In this document: one piece after another, positions 1 through 6,247 of the stretch
Layout of the letters: each line of letters begins with the position of its first letter
How positions within the stretch are numbered: position 1 is the first letter of the stretch
Notes under the pieces: model-generated
Told to the model about the DNA's origin: nothing
What the model saw: only the letters and a program-made list of their open reading frames with translations
Database searches by the model: none
Source: a bacterium
Lineage (GTDB): Bacteria; CG2-30-53-67; CG2-30-70-394
Reading direction: 5' to 3'
Assembly (NCBI GenBank): GCA_024278555.1
Contig: JAJRSX010000080.1
Span: forward strand, 1-6,594
DNA: 6,594 nucleotides
Program-made: the position numbers and the translations under genes

Positions 1-302
1 ACCACGACCACGCCGGAGACCGCCGCCCGGGCCATGGTCTCGGCCACCTCGGTGAGCAGCATGGCCGGGGTGACGGTCACCACGTCGCGGACCATCACCT
101 GGCGCGCCAGGAGCCCGTGGGTGAGGCGGCTCACCGCGTGGGCGTAGGCGAGCTCGTAGAGCTCACGAAAGTCGCCGGTGGTGATGTCGAGGTAGCCGGG
201 GAGACCGCGCATCGCCGCGACCACGTCTTCGTCGGTGATCTCCAGCAGCCGCGCCAGGCCGCGGCAGAGGTCGTTCTTCGGTCGATCCACGGGCTCCGTC
301 AT
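1..302 (-). CDS. CBS-domain protein, 5' part only (runs off the left edge)
   Basis: The first 100 codons are present, starting MTEPVDRPKN; the rest is outside the window. Residues about 10-63 form a predicted helical N-terminal module that includes the stretch MRGLPGYLDIT (31-41). From about residue 66 the sequence ARQVMVRDVVTVTPAMLLTE, followed by an alternating hydrophobic SGVVVV, is a typical start of a CBS domain (beta strand, helix, beta strand). CBS pairs usually bind adenosine nucleotides or SAM and act as sensory modules in cytosolic or membrane proteins. The start is well fixed: an ATG with GGAGGT eight bases upstream. The gene lies 371 bp downstream of the kinase stop on the same strand, with its own candidate promoter and a palindromic element between, so it is probably transcribed separately. 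What follows the first CBS motif, and therefore the full function, cannot be seen. Confidence 0.85.
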   Translation of the reverse strand, partial: MTEPVDRPKNDLCRGLARLLEITDEDVVAAMRGLPGYLDITTGDFRELYELAYAHAVSRLTHGLLARQVMVRDVVTVTPAMLLTEVAETMARAAVSGVVV

Positions 303-310
303 CGGGCACC

Positions 311-316
311 ACCTCC
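311..316 (-). promoter_or_regulatory. Shine-Dalgarno site of the CBS-domain gene
   Basis: On the minus strand this reads GGAGGT, eight bases before the ATG whose first base is at 302. It is a near-perfect ribosome binding site and supports the chosen start for a gene that is cut off by the window edge. Confidence 0.85.
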
Positions 317-420
317 GTTCAAAGCCGTCTGCTGCGCCCACCTCGTGCGGCCTGCGCGACGACCGGAAAGAAAACAACGTAGATCCAATCGCCTTTTGTT
401 TGCAATGGGTACGGGGTCTA

Positions 421-440
421 CCTTCGGATTATGTCCGAGG
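421..440. promoter_or_regulatory. Imperfect dyad, possible operator of the CBS-domain gene
   Basis: The plus strand reads CCTTCGGA, TTATG, TCCGAGG. The two arms pair with one extra base in the left arm. It lies 10-30 bases downstream of the candidate -10 box on the minus strand, so it would span the first transcribed bases, a usual place for a repressor operator. The regulator is unknown and a chance palindrome cannot be excluded. Confidence 0.3.
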
Positions 441-450
441 AAGCGCCCCT

Positions 451-478
451 ATTGTCGGTATGTGCACCCTGTTGGCAA
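451..478 (-). promoter_or_regulatory. Candidate sigma-70 promoter for the CBS-domain gene
   Basis: On the minus strand a TTGCCA box (five of six matches to TTGACA) is followed after 16 bases by GACAAT (four of six matches to TATAAT). It lies about 150 bp upstream of the CBS start codon, in a stretch (about 360-480) that is clearly richer in A and T than the surrounding genes. This is a consensus match by eye only. Confidence 0.35.
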
Positions 479-506
479 AGGGCGAGGGCACCCCACTGTG
501 AGCATG

Positions 507-655
507 GACGCATTGGGGTCAGACGCATTGGGGTCACAGACGCATTGGGGTCAGGTCTTGCTTTGCAACATTTCTCGCCGAAATGTTGCAAAGCAAGACC
601 TGACCCCAATGCGCCTGGACCCCAATGCGTCCCACAAAGCAAGACCTGACCCCAA
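507..655. repeat. REP/BIME-like array of GACGCATTGGGGTCA units in both orientations
   Basis: The 15-mer GACGCATTGGGGTCA occurs three times on the plus strand (507-521, 522-536 directly abutting, 539-553). In inverse orientation it returns as TGACCCCAATGCG (601-613), GACCCCAATGCGTC (618-631) and a shortened TGACCCCAA (647-655). A 20-bp stretch of the right arm (590-609) is also repeated directly at 636-655. From memory, the GGGGTCAGGTCTTGC motif recurs as a dispersed palindrome in many proteobacteria, often beside REP-associated Y1 transposases (RAYT, IS200/IS605-like). No such transposase is present here, so this would be a non-autonomous copy. It sits 18 bp past the kinase stop codon. Confidence 0.75.
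541..613. repeat. Perfect long hairpin, 33-bp arms, at the centre of the array
   Basis: The left arm 541-573 and right arm 581-613 are exact reverse complements, with a 7-base spacer CTCGCCG whose outer C and G can add a 34th pair. Such a perfect stem implies recent origin or active maintenance. In the kinase transcript it would form a stable 3' structure about 60-130 bases after the stop codon. No T-run follows on the minus strand, so it is not a typical intrinsic terminator, but it could stop exonucleases or slow RNA polymerase. Confidence 0.9.
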
Positions 656-673
656 ACGATCCTGCGGTGGCGA

Positions 674-3600
674 TCAACCGCGCGGTTCCGCCTTTGGCTC
701 CACGGTCCACCGGGCGAGGGCCTCGACGATCACTTCACGCTTGACCGGCTTGCTCACGAAGTCGTCCATGCCGGCGTCGAGGCACCTCTCGCGATCGCCC
801 TGCATGGCGTTGGCGGTCATCGCGATGATCGGCGTGTGGCGCCCCTGCCCCTGGCGGCGGCGGATCTCGCGGGTCGCCTCGTAGCCGTCCATCTCCGGCA
901 TCTGGCAGTCCATGAAGATGGCGTCGTAGCGGTTCGCCTCCACCGCCGCCACCGCCTCGACGCCGTTGGCGGCGGTCTCGACCCGGTGGCCGAGCTTGTT
1001 GAGCAGGGCGAGGGCGACCTTCTGGTTCACCACGTTGTCCTCCACCACCAGGATCCGCAGCCCCTCCGACGGTGACCGCGCTCCGTCGCCGACCTCCGAT
1101 GTGGGGGCGCTCGCGGTCGGGATCGAAGGCGGGGCCGGCGCCCCCTCGGTCCCCCCGTCCGGATCGTGGGAGAGGGCGCCGCCCGCGAGGAGCGCATCGC
1201 GTAGCTGCGACGGTTTGAACGGCCGGGTGATCCGCCGGACCGACTTGCACCCATCCTCCTGCACCACCTGCCCGGCCAGGGGGACGGACGCCACCACCCG
1301 CGTGTCGCTCAGCCCGGTGTCACAGGCCACGGTGCGGGCCAGGGGTGTACCGCCGTCGTCGGTCATCCGGCTGTCGATCACCGCGAAGCCGAAGGGGGCG
1401 CCGCCCTCGGCCGCACCGCGCAGTACCTTGATGGCCTCGGCGGTGGTGGCCACCTGCTCGGGGGAGAGCCCCCAAGCGGTAAGCTGGGTGGCGATGGCGC
1501 GGCGATGGGTGACATTGGCATCGGCCACCAGGACCTGGACGCCACGCAGATACTCGGGCAGACCGGCGGCCGGGGCGGCGCTCTCCGCCCGGCCACAGCG
1601 CACGGTGAACCAGAAGGTGGAGCCTACCCCCGCCTCGCTCTCCACCCCGATGTCGCCGCCCATCAGCTCCGCAAGCTGCTTGGAGATCGCCAGCCCCAGG
1701 CCGGTGCCGCCGTACCTGCGGGTGGTGGAGGCGTCGACCTGGGAGAAGGTGGCGAAGAGGCGGTCGCGCCGATCCTCGGGGATGCCGATGCCGGTGTCGC
1801 GCACCTCGAAGCGCACCACCACCGCGTCCGGTCGAGTGGAGACGCACCGCACGCGGATCTCCACCTCCCCCGCCTCGGTGAACTTCACCGCGTTGCCCAC
1901 CAGGTTGTTGAGGACCTGGATGAGGCGGCCGGGGTCGATACGCAGGAGGCTCGGCAGGTGGGGGTCGATGGAGCAGATGAGCTCCAGCCCCCTCTCCTGG
2001 CACCGGTGGGCGAGGAGGTCGAGGTTGTCCTCCAGGAGGGTAGTGAGGTCGCAGTCGATCGACTCGATCTCCAGCTTGCCCGCCTCTACCTTGGAGAAGT
2101 CGAGGATGTCGTTGATCACCGTCAGCAGCGACTCGGCCGACTGGGCCACGCTCTCCGCGAAGTCGCGCTGGGTCTCGTCGAGGGCCGTCTCCAGGAGGAG
2201 GTTGCTCATCCCGAGAACGCCGTTCATCGGGGTGCGGATCTCGTGGCTCATGTTGGCGAGAAACTCCGCCTTCATCCGGCACGCCTCGACCGCCTCGTCG
2301 CGTGCCGCGGCCAGCTCCTGGTTGGCGGCGGCAAGCGCGGCCGCGGCGCGCTCGCGCTCCGCCTCCGCCGCCTTGCGCTCGGAGGTGTCGCGGAAGACGA
2401 AGACCGCCCCCTCTATCTCGCCGTCGTCGTTGCGAATCGGGTTGCTGGTGTACTCCACCGGGAAGCTGCCCCCATCGCGCCGCCCGAAGATGTCGTCCTC
2501 CACCCGGTAGGTCTGGCCGTCCCGCGGCGCGGTACAGATGTGGCACGTCTGCCCGCACCGATCCTTGTCTGCGCCGCACTCGGGACGAAAGACCTTGCCC
2601 ACCGGCTTGCCGGCCATCGCCCCCGTGGTCCACCCCAACATCTGTGCCGCCGCCGGGTTGGCGAAGGTGATCCGTCCCTCACGATCCACGCCGCAGATCC
2701 CCTCCCCTGCCGACTCGAGGACCTGGCTGTTGCGACCGCGCAGGGTGGAGAGGGTACGGAGCTGGCGCTGGATGGCATGGCCGATAAGAACTGCGAGGAA
2801 GACGACGATGCAACCGCCGGTCGCCGCCAGAGCCACCATGCTGCGCCACGCCTCCGCCACCCGCGCCTCAACCTCGGCGGAGAGGGCGTTCATGTGCTCG
2901 CGCACGAGACGGCTGAGCTCCGCACGCGCCGACTCCATCCGCCCGCGCAGGAGGTTGAGGCGGCCCTCCAGGCGGCTCCGCTCGGCCGACAGGTCGAGAT
3001 AGGCCTGCCGGAGGGTGTAGAGGCCACCGGTGCCCGGCATCAAGGGTTGACCCTCTGCCCCCTCCACCCAACCGTGGCCGAAGAGGGAGTCCACCACCGC
3101 CTCCACCAGCCCGGCGGGGATCGCCTCGTCGAGGTCGTCTCTCCCCTGGAGGAGGTTGATCTCCCGACGCAGTCGATCGAGACTCGGCCGGATCCGGTTC
3201 TCCTTCAGGTCGACGAGGCCGTCCCTGTTGTCTTCGCCCGCCAGCCGTTCGGTGAGGCGACCGAGCTCGGCCAGCTCGCGCTGGATCGCGTCCAGGCTGT
3301 GCAGCGGCCCACCCCCTTGGGCGGCGACCAGGTCGCGGGCGAGGCGGTTGGCCTGGTCGCCGGTGGCGTGGCGAAAGCGGCGGACCATCACCGCCTCACG
3401 CAGGCGCTGCCGCCCCGCCAGGGAGTCAAGCCACGCCTGGAGCTCGGCGAGCCGCTGGCGCCCATCATTGAGGGTGGTGTGGTGGTCCACGTCCGCCGCC
3501 ACCGGCGCAAAACGGCTCCTCCAGCCCCGTGCCGCCTCGCGCAGGGAGGTGAGCTCGGTGACGATCTCGTCGACCTCGCGGGCGGCGACGGTGGGGGTGC

Positions 3601-3925
3601 CGGCCCCGAGGGTGGCGCGCAGGAGGGCAACCTGTTGTCTGAGGGCGGCGATGGGATCGCCTTCACCGGCCACCTCCTCACCGCCATTGGGGTCGAGGAG
3701 GTGGTCCACCTCGGCCATCGCCCGGATGGTGAGGACGCGTATATGGTTGAAGGTGGCGGTGGCATTCCGCTGCTGTTCCAATAGCGCCTCGCCCTGGCGG
3801 TGCAGGTCGGCGTTGAGCCAGCCGACCGTGGCGTAGACGAGGGCGCCGGTGGCCAGGACACACCCGACCATGCCCCAGAAGAGGGTAAGGACGTGGTGCT
3901 CGCCCACCGGCCGCAAGCAGGTCAT
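674..3925 (-). CDS. Membrane hybrid histidine kinase, TorS-like layout (PAS, HisKA, HATPase, two receivers)
   Basis: An inner-membrane sensor kinase of 1083 residues. Membrane segment 1 spans about 12-35 and segment 2 about 363-385. Between them lie about 325 mostly helical, Arg/Leu/Glu-rich residues, taken as the periplasmic sensor. A PAS domain follows (about 398-515) with no room for a HAMP domain, then a coiled coil (about 516-550). HisKA carries HEIRTPMNGVLGM with phospho-acceptor H561. The HATPase has its N-box Asn at N678, DTGIGIP (710-716) and GGTGLGL (739-745). Receiver 1 (about 795-915) has D851 but a weakened acidic pair (D802, A803) and R901 where Lys is expected. A Pro/Ala/Ser linker (about 917-953) leads to receiver 2 (956-1073), which is intact: E962/D963, D1006, T1037, K1059. 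No Hpt domain follows. The ATGA overlap with the upstream binding-protein gene means translational coupling and suggests that protein delivers the signal, as TorT does for TorS. The ligand and output regulator are unknown. Confidence 0.93.
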   Translation of the reverse strand: MTCLRPVGEHHVLTLFWGMVGCVLATGALVYATVGWLNADLHRQGEALLEQQRNATATFNHIRVLTIRAMAEVDHLLDPNGGEEVAGEGDPIAALRQQVALLRATLGAGTPTVAAREVDEIVTELTSLREAARGWRSRFAPVAADVDHHTTLNDGRQRLAELQAWLDSLAGRQRLREAVMVRRFRHATGDQANRLARDLVAAQGGGPLHSLDAIQRELAELGRLTERLAGEDNRDGLVDLKENRIRPSLDRLRREINLLQGRDDLDEAIPAGLVEAVVDSLFGHGWVEGAEGQPLMPGTGGLYTLRQAYLDLSAERSRLEGRLNLLRGRMESARAELSRLVREHMNALSAEVEARVAEAWRSMVALAATGGCIVVFLAVLIGHAIQRQLRTLSTLRGRNSQVLESAGEGICGVDREGRITFANPAAAQMLGWTTGAMAGKPVGKVFRPECGADKDRCGQTCHICTAPRDGQTYRVEDDIFGRRDGGSFPVEYTSNPIRNDDGEIEGAVFVFRDTSERKAAEAERERAAAALAAANQELAAARDEAVEACRMKAEFLANMSHEIRTPMNGVLGMSNLLLETALDETQRDFAESVAQSAESLLTVINDILDFSKVEAGKLEIESIDCDLTTLLEDNLDLLAHRCQERGLELICSIDPHLPSLLRIDPGRLIQVLNNLVGNAVKFTEAGEVEIRVRCVSTRPDAVVVRFEVRDTGIGIPEDRRDRLFATFSQVDASTTRRYGGTGLGLAISKQLAELMGGDIGVESEAGVGSTFWFTVRCGRAESAAPAAGLPEYLRGVQVLVADANVTHRRAIATQLTAWGLSPEQVATTAEAIKVLRGAAEGGAPFGFAVIDSRMTDDGGTPLARTVACDTGLSDTRVVASVPLAGQVVQEDGCKSVRRITRPFKPSQLRDALLAGGALSHDPDGGTEGAPAPPSIPTASAPTSEVGDGARSPSEGLRILVVEDNVVNQKVALALLNKLGHRVETAANGVEAVAAVEANRYDAIFMDCQMPEMDGYEATREIRRRQGQGRHTPIIAMTANAMQGDRERCLDAGMDDFVSKPVKREVIVEALARWTVEPKAEPRG

Positions 3926-5175
3926 CGCCGCCTCCCCACCAGCCTCGCCACGGTCGCCCAGTCGATGGGGACAAAGCGGCCGTCACGCAGAACGGTGGGC
4001 CACACCCGGTGGCACGCCTGGTGCTCCGTCGGGCCGAGGCGCAGGGGGGTGCCGAGGCCGAGGTCGAATTCGCCGAGCCCCTCCAGTGCGTTGATCAGGA
4101 CCTCCCGCGACGGCACCCCGCCGATGCGCTCGAGGGCGGCCAGGAGGATGCGTGTGGCGATGTACCCCTCCAGGGCACCGAAGCTGTCCGTACCGTTCGG
4201 GTCGATGCGCTCCATGTCGGCGTGGAAGTCGCGCACCAGGGGGAGGTCGGTATCGCCCGGGTAGGGCACCACCTGGGTGGTGACCACCCGGGCGTGGGTC
4301 CGGCCCAGGGCGAGGGCCAGCGGTGCGCTCCCCACGAAGGAGACGTTGAGGAAGAGGGCGTCGAGACCCGACTCCTCGGTCAGGCGGATGAACTTGGCAC
4401 ACGGCTGGTACGCCCCCACCATGATCACCGCCCGCGGCGACGGCTCGACCAAGAGCAGCTCCGCCAGGGCGTTCTCCACCGCGTCCGTGTTGCGCTCGTA
4501 GCGCACATGGTGGATCCGGTTCTCGTCGGCCAGGCCGTGGCGCTTGAGGGCGGCGATCCCGCCGGCGAAGCCGGCGTCGCCGTAGCCGTCGCGCTGGGTG
4601 AAGAAGGCGATCTCCTCCGGCCGCAGACGGCCGCGGTCGATCAAGGTGTCGACCATCGCCGCGGTCTCCTCCGCGTAGCTGGCGCGGTAGTTGATCACGT
4701 AGCGCTCCGGCGGCCTCCGTCGGAGGATTCCGGCACCGGTGAAGGGGGCGAACAGCAGGGTCTTGCGCTGCACCGCGATCGGCATAGCGGCGATCGCCGT
4801 GGGCGTGCCCACGTTGCCGATGACCGCCACCACCCCCTTCTTCTCGATCAGCCGCCGCATGTTCGGGGCGGTGCGCGACGGCTCGTAGCCGTCGTCGAGG
4901 GCGATCAGGCGAAGCCGCCGGCCGTTGACCCCACCGGCCTCGTTCGCCCGCGCCAGCCCCGCCTGGACGCCGTGGAGCATGTTCTGCCCGAGGTCCATGG
5001 CCGGCCCGCTGAGGGCGGTGGACATGCCGAGGAGGGTCTCCGCCCTCGCCGCCGCGGAAGGCAGCGAGAGGGTAGCGACGAGAAGGAGCGACAACACCAC
5101 CCGGCGGCTACCGCACGGCCCCCTCGGAACGGCGCCGGCGGCCCGCTCGCGTGGATGCACAAGGATGGGCCACAT
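3922..5175 (-). CDS. Periplasmic ABC-type substrate-binding protein (LivJ/Peripla_BP_6 type), probable sensor partner of the kinase
   Basis: A 417-residue exported binding protein. An N-region with SRR (23-25), a hydrophobic core about 26-40 and the cleavage site ARA|E after residue 45 form a signal peptide. There is no lipobox Cys, so the product should be soluble in the periplasm. The mature part starts like the leucine/amide-binding family: TALSGPAMDLG (53-63), ANEAGGVNGRRLRLIALDDG (77-96), then a VIGNVGTPTA loop (118-127) and FTGAG (145-149), regions that line the ligand cleft in this fold. RASYAEE (164-170) and FFTQRDGYGDAGF (191-203) follow. No permease or ATPase gene is adjacent; the kinase gene overlaps it by 4 bp, which favours a TorT-like role in signalling rather than uptake. 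The start is uncertain: no Shine-Dalgarno precedes the ATG, and the N-region before the double Arg is unusually long, so a GTG at codon 6, 26 or 27 is possible. Confidence 0.9.
   Translation of the reverse strand: MWPILVHPRERAAGAVPRGPCGSRRVVLSLLLVATLSLPSAAARAETLLGMSTALSGPAMDLGQNMLHGVQAGLARANEAGGVNGRRLRLIALDDGYEPSRTAPNMRRLIEKKGVVAVIGNVGTPTAIAAMPIAVQRKTLLFAPFTGAGILRRRPPERYVINYRASYAEETAAMVDTLIDRGRLRPEEIAFFTQRDGYGDAGFAGGIAALKRHGLADENRIHHVRYERNTDAVENALAELLLVEPSPRAVIMVGAYQPCAKFIRLTEESGLDALFLNVSFVGSAPLALALGRTHARVVTTQVVPYPGDTDLPLVRDFHADMERIDPNGTDSFGALEGYIATRILLAALERIGGVPSREVLINALEGLGEFDLGLGTPLRLGPTEHQACHRVWPTVLRDGRFVPIDWATVARLVGRRR
3931..3937 (-). promoter_or_regulatory. Shine-Dalgarno site of the hybrid kinase, inside the upstream gene
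   Basis: The minus strand reads GGGGAGG five bases before the kinase ATG (first base 3925), inside the last codons of the binding-protein gene. It fixes the kinase start and shows that the 4-bp overlap is a real reinitiation arrangement. Confidence 0.8.
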
Positions 5176-5181
5176 GAATCA

Positions 5182-5242
5182 AGTTATCGGCACGCCGCGC
5201 CGCGAGGTGAACCGGCCCGCCACCCGATTCGGACCGATAACT
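5182..5242 (-). promoter_or_regulatory. Inverted repeat reaching into the translation start of the binding-protein gene
   Basis: The arms AGTTATCGG (5182-5190) and CCGATAACT (5234-5242) are exact 9-bp inverse complements 43 bases apart. In the minus-strand transcript the near arm covers bases about -7 to -15 before the ATG, where a ribosome binding site would lie. The far arm overlaps a GGGAG purine run (5241-5245). It could be a pair of operator half-sites or an RNA stem that controls translation. Confidence 0.4.
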
Positions 5243-5330
5243 CCCTATTACTACAACCATTTCGAAACAATGCAGCTACGCAGGCAGGTATCGAAGAACA
5301 AGCCCGCACAGGGGCATGAACCGGCCCGCC
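5208..5330. repeat. Pair of 14-bp direct repeats TGAACCGGCCCGCC
   Basis: Exact copies lie at 5208-5221 and 5317-5330, 109 bp from start to start, upstream of the binding-protein gene. On the transcribed strand they read GGCGGGCCGGTTCA. They may be binding sites for a regulator of the operon or the ends of a small duplication. The flanking bases differ, so only the 14-mer is shared. Confidence 0.5.
5233..5280 (-). promoter_or_regulatory. AT-rich island, likely promoter region of the binding-protein/kinase operon
   Basis: This is the only stretch between 5176 and 5454 with about half A and T. On the minus strand it contains TTGTTTCGAAATGG followed by TAGTAATAGGG. The TAGTAA/TAATAG hexamers are weak -10 candidates, and no -35 box with good spacing stands out, so an activator-dependent promoter is possible. 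It lies 60-105 bp upstream of the start codon. Confidence 0.3.
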
Positions 5331-5373
5331 GCGGCGGCCGGAGGAGGAAAAACCACCCACCCCCGGCACACCG

Positions 5374-5458
5374 GTCGGAGCGAGCTCCCGCTCGCGAAAC
5401 AGGCCCGAAGGGCCTGCCGCGCCCGCGGCACGGATCGCCGGCGGGAGCCGGCTCCTAC
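5374..5458. repeat. Pair of inverted REP sequences (BIME) with intervening hairpins
   Basis: One 25-base REP lies on the minus strand (5458-5434, GTAGGAGCCGGCTCCCGCCG then GCGAT). The other lies on the plus strand (5374-5398, GTCGGAGCGAGCTCCCGCTC then GCGAA). They match at 19 of 25 positions. Both fold into a 6-bp stem with a TCCC loop, and four of the six differences are two compensating base-pair changes, so the fold is conserved. Between them lie two more hairpins: CAGGCCC-GAA-GGGCCTG (5400-5416) and GCCGCG-CC-CGCGGC (5416-5429). The GTAGGAGC head resembles the REP families of Pseudomonas and other Gammaproteobacteria. The TAG stop of the SAM hydrolase gene is the TAG of that head. No T-run follows, so it is not a standard terminator. 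Confidence 0.8.
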
Positions 5459-6237
5459 CAGCGGACCGCCACCGGTGTGCCGCGGTTGATGCCGAGGACG
5501 GCGCCCGCGGCGCCGTTGCGCGCGGCGATCTCCAGGCGGCCGGTGGCGCCGATGAGGGCGACCAGCGCGCCGTCGGCCACCTCGCCGTAGGTGCGGGCGA
5601 GGCCGCGCACCTCCCGGCCGGCGACGGTGACCCGCACGGCGGCCGGGTCCGGGCTGGCGAGGGCGGCGGCGGGGATGGAGGTGGTGCAGTTGCCGAACCG
5701 GTCCACCTGCACCACCTCGCCGTCGACGCCGCCGGCCAGCAATTGCGCGGCGGGCAGCGCCACGACCACCGGCGCGGCCACCGGCGGGCCGAGGTCGTCG
5801 AGGCTCCCCCCGGCGAGGAGGTGGGCGGCGGCCGGGGCGAAGAGGTCGCGGCCGTGGAAGGTGGGGGCGACGATGGCGCGGGCGAAGCGGCCGGCGCGGA
5901 TCGCGTGGGCCCGCGCCCCGGGGAGGGCGAGGAGCGGGGTGAGCAGGCCGTTGTCCGGGCCGACCGCGAGCTGCCCCTCGGCGGCCACCGCCAGGGGCAG
6001 GCGCGCCGTGCCGACCCCCGGGTCGACCACCGCCAGGTGGACGGTCCCCTGCGGGAAGTGGGGGAGGATCGACTCCAGCGCCAGGCAGCCGCCGAGGATG
6101 TCCCCCGGCTCGATCGCGTGGGTCGCGTCGACCACCGTGGCCGCCGGGACCAGGGAGAGGAGCACCCCCTTTACCTGCGCCACGTAGGTGTCAGCGAGGC
6201 CGAAGTCGGTCAGAAGGGTGACGAGGGGCGGGGCCAT
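5455..6237 (-). CDS. SAM hydrolase (S-adenosylmethionine hydroxide adenosyltransferase, DUF62 family)
   Basis: A 260-residue cytosolic enzyme, close to the usual length of the family, whose members use an activated water to split S-adenosylmethionine into adenosine and methionine. Family motifs appear in order: TLLTDFGLADTYVAQVKG (7-24), VVDPGVGTARLPL (70-82), VGPDNGLLTPL (92-102), TFHGRDLFAPAAAHL (126-140) and VDRFGNCTTSI (178-188). D72, R79 and H128 match the Asp-Arg-His triad of the hydrolases, and at 260 residues it is shorter than the fluorinases and chlorinases (about 280-300). Threonine-serine replaces the common Thr-Asn in the C-terminal FGN motif. The start follows the first family motif closely (MAPPLVTLLTDFG), but the ribosome site is weak (GGGTG, 11 bases upstream). 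It ends inside a REP pair 279 bp before the binding-protein gene, so a shared function with that operon is not implied. Confidence 0.93.
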   Translation of the reverse strand: MAPPLVTLLTDFGLADTYVAQVKGVLLSLVPAATVVDATHAIEPGDILGGCLALESILPHFPQGTVHLAVVDPGVGTARLPLAVAAEGQLAVGPDNGLLTPLLALPGARAHAIRAGRFARAIVAPTFHGRDLFAPAAAHLLAGGSLDDLGPPVAAPVVVALPAAQLLAGGVDGEVVQVDRFGNCTTSIPAAALASPDPAAVRVTVAGREVRGLARTYGEVADGALVALIGATGRLEIAARNGAAGAVLGINRGTPVAVRW

Positions 6238-6247
6238 GGGAGCGATT

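Noticed and set aside
507-655. CRISPR array or intrinsic terminator
   Set aside because: Units are 15 bp, abut each other and occur in both orientations without uniform spacers, so it is not CRISPR. No T-run follows the stem on the minus strand, so it is not a standard terminator.
117-884. A 255-codon plus-strand frame across the repeat array and the end of the kinase gene
   Set aside because: It crosses the palindromic element, is antisense to the CBS and kinase genes at both ends and has no protein-like domain.
966-2510. A 514-codon open frame on the plus strand opposite the kinase and receiver domains
   Set aside because: Ser/Arg/Pro-rich translation typical of a shadow frame; it overlaps conserved minus-strand HATPase and receiver motifs.
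1505-3784. A 759-codon open frame on the plus strand opposite the hybrid kinase
   Set aside because: It is an antisense shadow of a GC-rich gene: rich in Gly, Ala, Arg, His and Val with no recognisable domain, while the opposite strand carries complete kinase motifs.
5031-5111. Lipoprotein or Tat-exported form of the binding protein
   Set aside because: There is no Cys near the cleavage site, so it is not a lipoprotein. The SRRVVL sequence only loosely resembles a Tat motif, so Sec export is the simpler reading, though Tat is not ruled out.
4009-5319. A 436-codon open frame on the plus strand opposite the binding-protein gene
   Set aside because: It is low in complexity, has no family motifs and runs antisense to a gene with clear signal peptide and binding-protein motifs.
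5455-6237. SAM-dependent fluorinase or chlorinase
   Set aside because: The Asp-Arg-His triad of the hydrolases is present and the protein is shorter than the halogenases, so the hydrolase reading is favoured.
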